Positions 7,182 to 8,894 of a DNA stretch of 8,894 nucleotides are shown here, in pieces. Source of the stretch: CAYFHQ01 sp964342805 (GTDB lineage: Bacteria; Bacillota; Clostridia; Peptostreptococcales; Acidaminobacteraceae); NCBI GenBank assembly GCA_964342805.1, contig CAYFHQ010000129.1, positions 1-8,894 of the forward strand, in the 5' to 3' direction. The position numbers and the translations under genes were made by a program. Numbering within the stretch: the stretch's first letter is position 1; each line of letters begins with the position of its first letter. Under the pieces are notes generated by a model. It did no database searches and had not been told where the DNA came from. It was given only the letters and a program-made list of their open reading frames with translations.

Positions 7182-7484
7182 CTATTTTCGCTCCTTTTGA
7201 GTTTGCTTCCATATGGCTCTTCCCACGGCGTGGGTGGCAGTTGGGGTGGTCACCCACAAGAAAACGGCTGCCAATAAGAGTTTGATAACGGCCCAAGGAT
7301 TTCCAACCATGAGGGCCAGACCCAGTAAACACAGGACAGCACCAAGGGTGTCACACTTGGCGGCTCCATGGGCCCTTGTCAGAGCGTCAGGGAAACGGAT
7401 CAGTCCCAGGGCACCCACGAAGAAAAAGAATATGCCCACAGCGATCATAATCATAGCCAGGCTATTTAACACAAGACTACTCAT
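7182..7484 (-). CDS. mrpG: MrpG/MnhG antiporter subunit G
   Basis: A 100-aa protein with three hydrophobic segments (about 8-30, 44-61 and 64-79). The signature GLIRFPDALTRAHGAAKCDT (27-46) is the well-known MnhG/MrpG/MbhC motif (RxPDxxxRxHxxxKxxTLG), followed by TTPTATHAVGRA near the C-terminus. In the complex, the small E-F-G subunits form the cluster next to the MrpA C-terminal half. The start codon overlaps the end of mrpF by 8 nt, and GGAGAAGGGGG lies upstream. Confidence 0.94.
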   Translation of the reverse strand: MSSLVLNSLAMIMIAVGIFFFFVGALGLIRFPDALTRAHGAAKCDTLGAVLCLLGLALMVGNPWAVIKLLLAAVFLWVTTPTATHAVGRAIWKQTQKERK

Positions 7485-7743
7485 TGCGGTCCCCCTTCTC
7501 CAGTTCTCTGGAAATCACTAAGGAGGCTAAAAAGCTAATCAGGGCAAAGACCAATATCACGTCAAGGAAGCTGGTTGCCCCTTGGTAGACTGCAACCATG
7601 GCCACCAAGACCAAAGTTTTGGTCCCGATTACATTGATTGAAATCACCCGGTCACCCCGTGTGGGTCCCACAACGGCTCGGTAAAGACTCATGAGTATAG
7701 TTAGGGCCAGTAGGCCAATGGCGATTAAGAGGGCCTTATCCAT
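7477..7743 (-). CDS. mrpF: MrpF/MnhF antiporter subunit F
   Basis: An 88-aa protein with three membrane helices (about 4-22, 38-54 and 58-77). The motif YRAVVGPTRGDRVISINVIG (21-40) is the conserved RxxxGPxxxDRVxxxNxxG of the MnhF/MrpF/MbhB family, and Asp61 with ALISFLAS follows in the third helix. The start overlaps mrpE by 8 nt, with GAGGAGG placed inside the mrpE end; the stop overlaps mrpG by 8 nt. MrpF is a small membrane subunit of the antiporter, and some homologues are linked to cholate/Na+ efflux. Confidence 0.94.
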   Translation of the reverse strand: MDKALLIAIGLLALTILMSLYRAVVGPTRGDRVISINVIGTKTLVLVAMVAVYQGATSFLDVILVFALISFLASLVISRELEKGDRNE

Positions 7744-8215
7744 GGACTGCCTCCTCTATATCAACCAGGTAGGACTCTAGGGCCCACCCCTCGAGTGTTT
7801 CTGCTGCCTCGTCATGGAGACAATGGACGGAAAGGACCTGTCCCTTGATATCCACTGACATGGTTCCAGGAGTCAGGGTGATGGCATTGGCCAGGATGGT
7901 TTGTAGGCCTTCTGACTTCAACTGGGTCGTCCAGGTCTTCACATGGGGCCGGATGGCCATTTGATTTGAGAGGACAATCCGTGCCACTTGGAAATTGGCT
8001 AGGACAACCTCTTTGATGAGTAAGCCCAGAAAACGAATCCATAGGCCCGTTACTTTAACCTGTTTATGTGTTGTACCTTTTATATCTATAAAACCTGTTA
8101 AGACAAGGGCAAGTGTCACTAGACCTGCCACCGCTATCGATGGGAGGCTTAACTGTCCACTTATACTCCACGAGAACAGGAATATGGCTACTATGTAAAT
8201 CCATTTATTTTTCAT
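7736..8215 (-). CDS. mrpE: MrpE/MnhE antiporter subunit E, first gene of the operon
   Basis: A 159-aa protein with two N-terminal membrane helices (about 5-18 and 24-44) and a third hydrophobic stretch (about 57-85), then a soluble C-terminal domain. The diagnostic motif is ILANAITLTPGTMSVDI (107-123), nearly invariant in MnhE/MrpE/MbhA. ATG 8215 is chosen because GAGGAGGT lies 5 nt upstream. A longer frame reaches 8305, but its extra 30 residues would run across the sigma-54 promoter and resemble no known MrpE N-terminus. It overlaps mrpF by 8 nt. As first gene, directly behind the -24/-12 promoter, it defines the 5' end of the operon. Confidence 0.95.
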   Translation of the reverse strand: MKNKWIYIVAIFLFSWSISGQLSLPSIAVAGLVTLALVLTGFIDIKGTTHKQVKVTGLWIRFLGLLIKEVVLANFQVARIVLSNQMAIRPHVKTWTTQLKSEGLQTILANAITLTPGTMSVDIKGQVLSVHCLHDEAAETLEGWALESYLVDIEEAVHG

Positions 8216-8220
8216 GATTG

Positions 8221-8228
8221 ACCTCCTC
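8221..8228 (-). promoter_or_regulatory. Ribosome binding site fixing the mrpE start
   Basis: GAGGAGGT on the minus strand, 5 nt before ATG 8215. It begins right at the transcription start expected from the sigma-54 promoter (about 8229), which implies an unusually short leader of about 14 nt. Confidence 0.85.
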
Positions 8229-8239
8229 ATGAATATATA

Positions 8240-8255
8240 CGCAATTTCAATGCCA
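8240..8255 (-). promoter_or_regulatory. Sigma-54 (-24/-12) promoter of the antiporter operon
   Basis: On the minus strand the 16-mer is TGGCATTGAAATTGCG. Against the consensus TGGCAC-N5-TTGCW it differs only at C6 (T) and the last position (G). The GG and GC pairs have the required 10-nt spacing. The -12 element predicts transcription starting near 8229, immediately ahead of the mrpE ribosome binding site. The gene of a sigma-54 activator lies directly upstream, which strengthens the call. No convincing sigma-70-type promoter is seen in 8216-8407. Confidence 0.8.
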
Positions 8256-8374
8256 AAAAGTGCATACCCATACATAGCTACCCTGAATCCCTTGCCCTTA
8301 CACACTTCTTTCGATGTACTAAATAAAAGACACCCTTTACTTCGTTATCAAATTAACAATAAAAACCCTTTATC

Positions 8375-8389
8375 GTTTCACATTGAAAC
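8375..8389. promoter_or_regulatory. Candidate upstream activator site (GTTTCA-cat-TGAAAC palindrome)
   Basis: A perfect 6-bp inverted repeat with a 3-bp spacer, about 153 bp upstream of the predicted start of the antiporter transcript. This is within the usual 100-200 bp range for enhancer sites of sigma-54 activators. Dyad symmetry fits a dimeric Fis-type helix-turn-helix such as that of the neighbouring regulator. Binding is inferred, not shown. Confidence 0.5.
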
Positions 8390-8407
8390 ACTTTCTCTGG
8401 AAAGCAT

Positions 8408-8454
8408 AAAAAATAGCGTACCAAAACGAAACAATCGTTTCATTTTGGTACGCT
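8408..8454 (-). terminator. Intrinsic terminator of the sigma-54 activator gene
   Basis: On the minus strand two 18-nt arms (8437-8454 and 8415-8432) pair along their whole length, with one G-U wobble and a 4-nt loop. They are followed by A and six T residues (8408-8413). The hairpin begins about 20 nt after the stop codon at 8475. No T-tract is found on the other side, so it acts for minus-strand transcription. It isolates the antiporter operon from read-through. Confidence 0.9.
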
Positions 8455-8474
8455 GCGTCTTGATTTGATACAAA

Positions 8475-8894
8475 TTAAGCTTTATCCAGTTTCCTATAAA
8501 GGGTTGTACGCCCAATTCCAAGGATTTTAGCCGCCTGGGTCAAGTTGCCGTCACAGGCGTCTAGGGTCCTCTGGATGGTTTCCTGCTCTACTTCAGCCAG
8601 GGTCTTTAAGGCCCCTTGTTGAAAGGGAATGGCCTGGTCAGATGGATTCCGCTCCATGTAAGGAACAAGGTGCTGGCGGGTCAAGACCCCCTGGGGCTCC
8701 ACAAGGTTGGTTACCATCTGCATGACATTTTGAAGCTCTCGTACATTACCGGGCCAGTTGTACTGGACCATGGCCTGGTAAAAGCCTTCAGAGACCTCGA
8801 TCCGCTGGTCACTTTTGTCCTTACGGAACTGGCGATAGAAAAAGTCCACCAAGAGGGGGATATCCTCCCGCCTTTCCCTGAGGGCCGGTGTATG
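8475..8894 (-). CDS. Sigma-54-dependent transcriptional activator, C-terminal part (cut by right window edge)
   Basis: Open frame of 139 codons from the window edge to the TAA at 8475; the N-terminal sensor and most of the AAA+ domain lie outside. Visible first is HTPALRERREDIPLL, the conserved LRERxEDIPxL segment of the sigma-54 interaction ATPase domain. The sensor-II region motif YNWPGNVRELQNVM comes next. A linker leads to a C-terminal Fis-type helix-turn-helix (TLDACDGNLTQAAKILGIGR, then TTLYRKL). The TTG codon at 8852 is only an internal codon. Such enhancer-binding proteins hydrolyse ATP to open RNA polymerase-sigma-54 promoters. The only -24/-12 promoter visible lies just downstream, in front of mrpE, so the antiporter operon is the likely target. 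The signal it senses cannot be told without the N-terminus. Confidence 0.95.
   Translation of the reverse strand, partial: HTPALRERREDIPLLVDFFYRQFRKDKSDQRIEVSEGFYQAMVQYNWPGNVRELQNVMQMVTNLVEPQGVLTRQHLVPYMERNPSDQAIPFQQGALKTLAEVEQETIQRTLDACDGNLTQAAKILGIGRTTLYRKLDKA

Noticed and set aside
8216..8305. 30-residue N-terminal extension of mrpE from an ATG at 8305
   Set aside because: It lacks a good ribosome binding site, crosses the -24/-12 promoter, and is unlike MrpE N-termini; ATG 8215 has GAGGAGGT at ideal spacing.
8346..8358. IHF-like site (TATCAA-N4-TTR) between enhancer and promoter
   Set aside because: Only the TATCAA half matches; the TTR half is absent, and IHF is not expected in the suggested host group.
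8214..8468. Plus-strand open frame of 84 codons across the intergenic region
   Set aside because: It runs antisense through the promoter, the palindrome and the terminator, has no ribosome binding site, and has no recognisable protein features.
1..8894. CRISPR arrays, tRNA or rRNA genes, insertion sequences or defence systems
   Set aside because: No regularly spaced repeats, tRNA-like folds, transposase frames or defence-type domains were seen; apart from two intergenic regions the window is filled by the genes described.

Overview
The window is almost entirely one minus-strand operon for a multisubunit Mrp-type cation/proton antiporter, flanked by two partial genes on the same strand. The strong GGAGG-type ribosome binding sites, tight gene packing, T-tract terminators and sigma-54 circuitry suggest a Gram-positive-like bacterium, possibly an anaerobic Clostridia-type Bacillota. 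This is inference from gene content and signals, because no RNA marker gene is present.

Right edge (8475-8894): the C-terminal end of a sigma-54-dependent activator (enhancer-binding protein), running off the window and closed by a strong intrinsic terminator (8408-8454). The intergenic region 8216-8474 holds that terminator, a GTTTCA-cat-TGAAAC palindrome (8375-8389), an AT-rich stretch, and a near-consensus -24/-12 sigma-54 promoter (8240-8255). The promoter sits directly in front of the ribosome binding site of the first antiporter gene.

Centre (8215 down to 588): eleven genes in transcription order: mrpE, mrpF, mrpG, a DUF4040/MbhD-type protein, an MbhE-type protein, mrpB, mrpC, an MrpD/MbhH-like subunit (485 aa), an MrpA-N-terminal-like subunit (485 aa), a HyfB/NuoM-like subunit with a long C-terminal arm (677 aa), and an unrecognised 111-aa membrane protein. 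Most junctions overlap or are nearly adjacent; the exception is a 43-nt gap with a GC-rich hairpin. The first eight genes follow the order of mbhA-H of archaeal membrane-bound hydrogenases, but no hydrogenase or other redox subunit follows. A hairpin plus T-tract terminator (508-548) ends the operon.

Left edge (1-385): the N-terminal third of a MoxR-family AAA+ ATPase with its own start region (386-507), probably a separate transcription unit.

Taken together, the proteins should form a membrane complex exchanging protons for Na+ (or another cation). Three antiporter-like subunits each carry the Glu/Lys/His/Lys set typical of ion-translocating complex I relatives. The sequence suggests the complex is switched on by the neighbouring sigma-54 activator.
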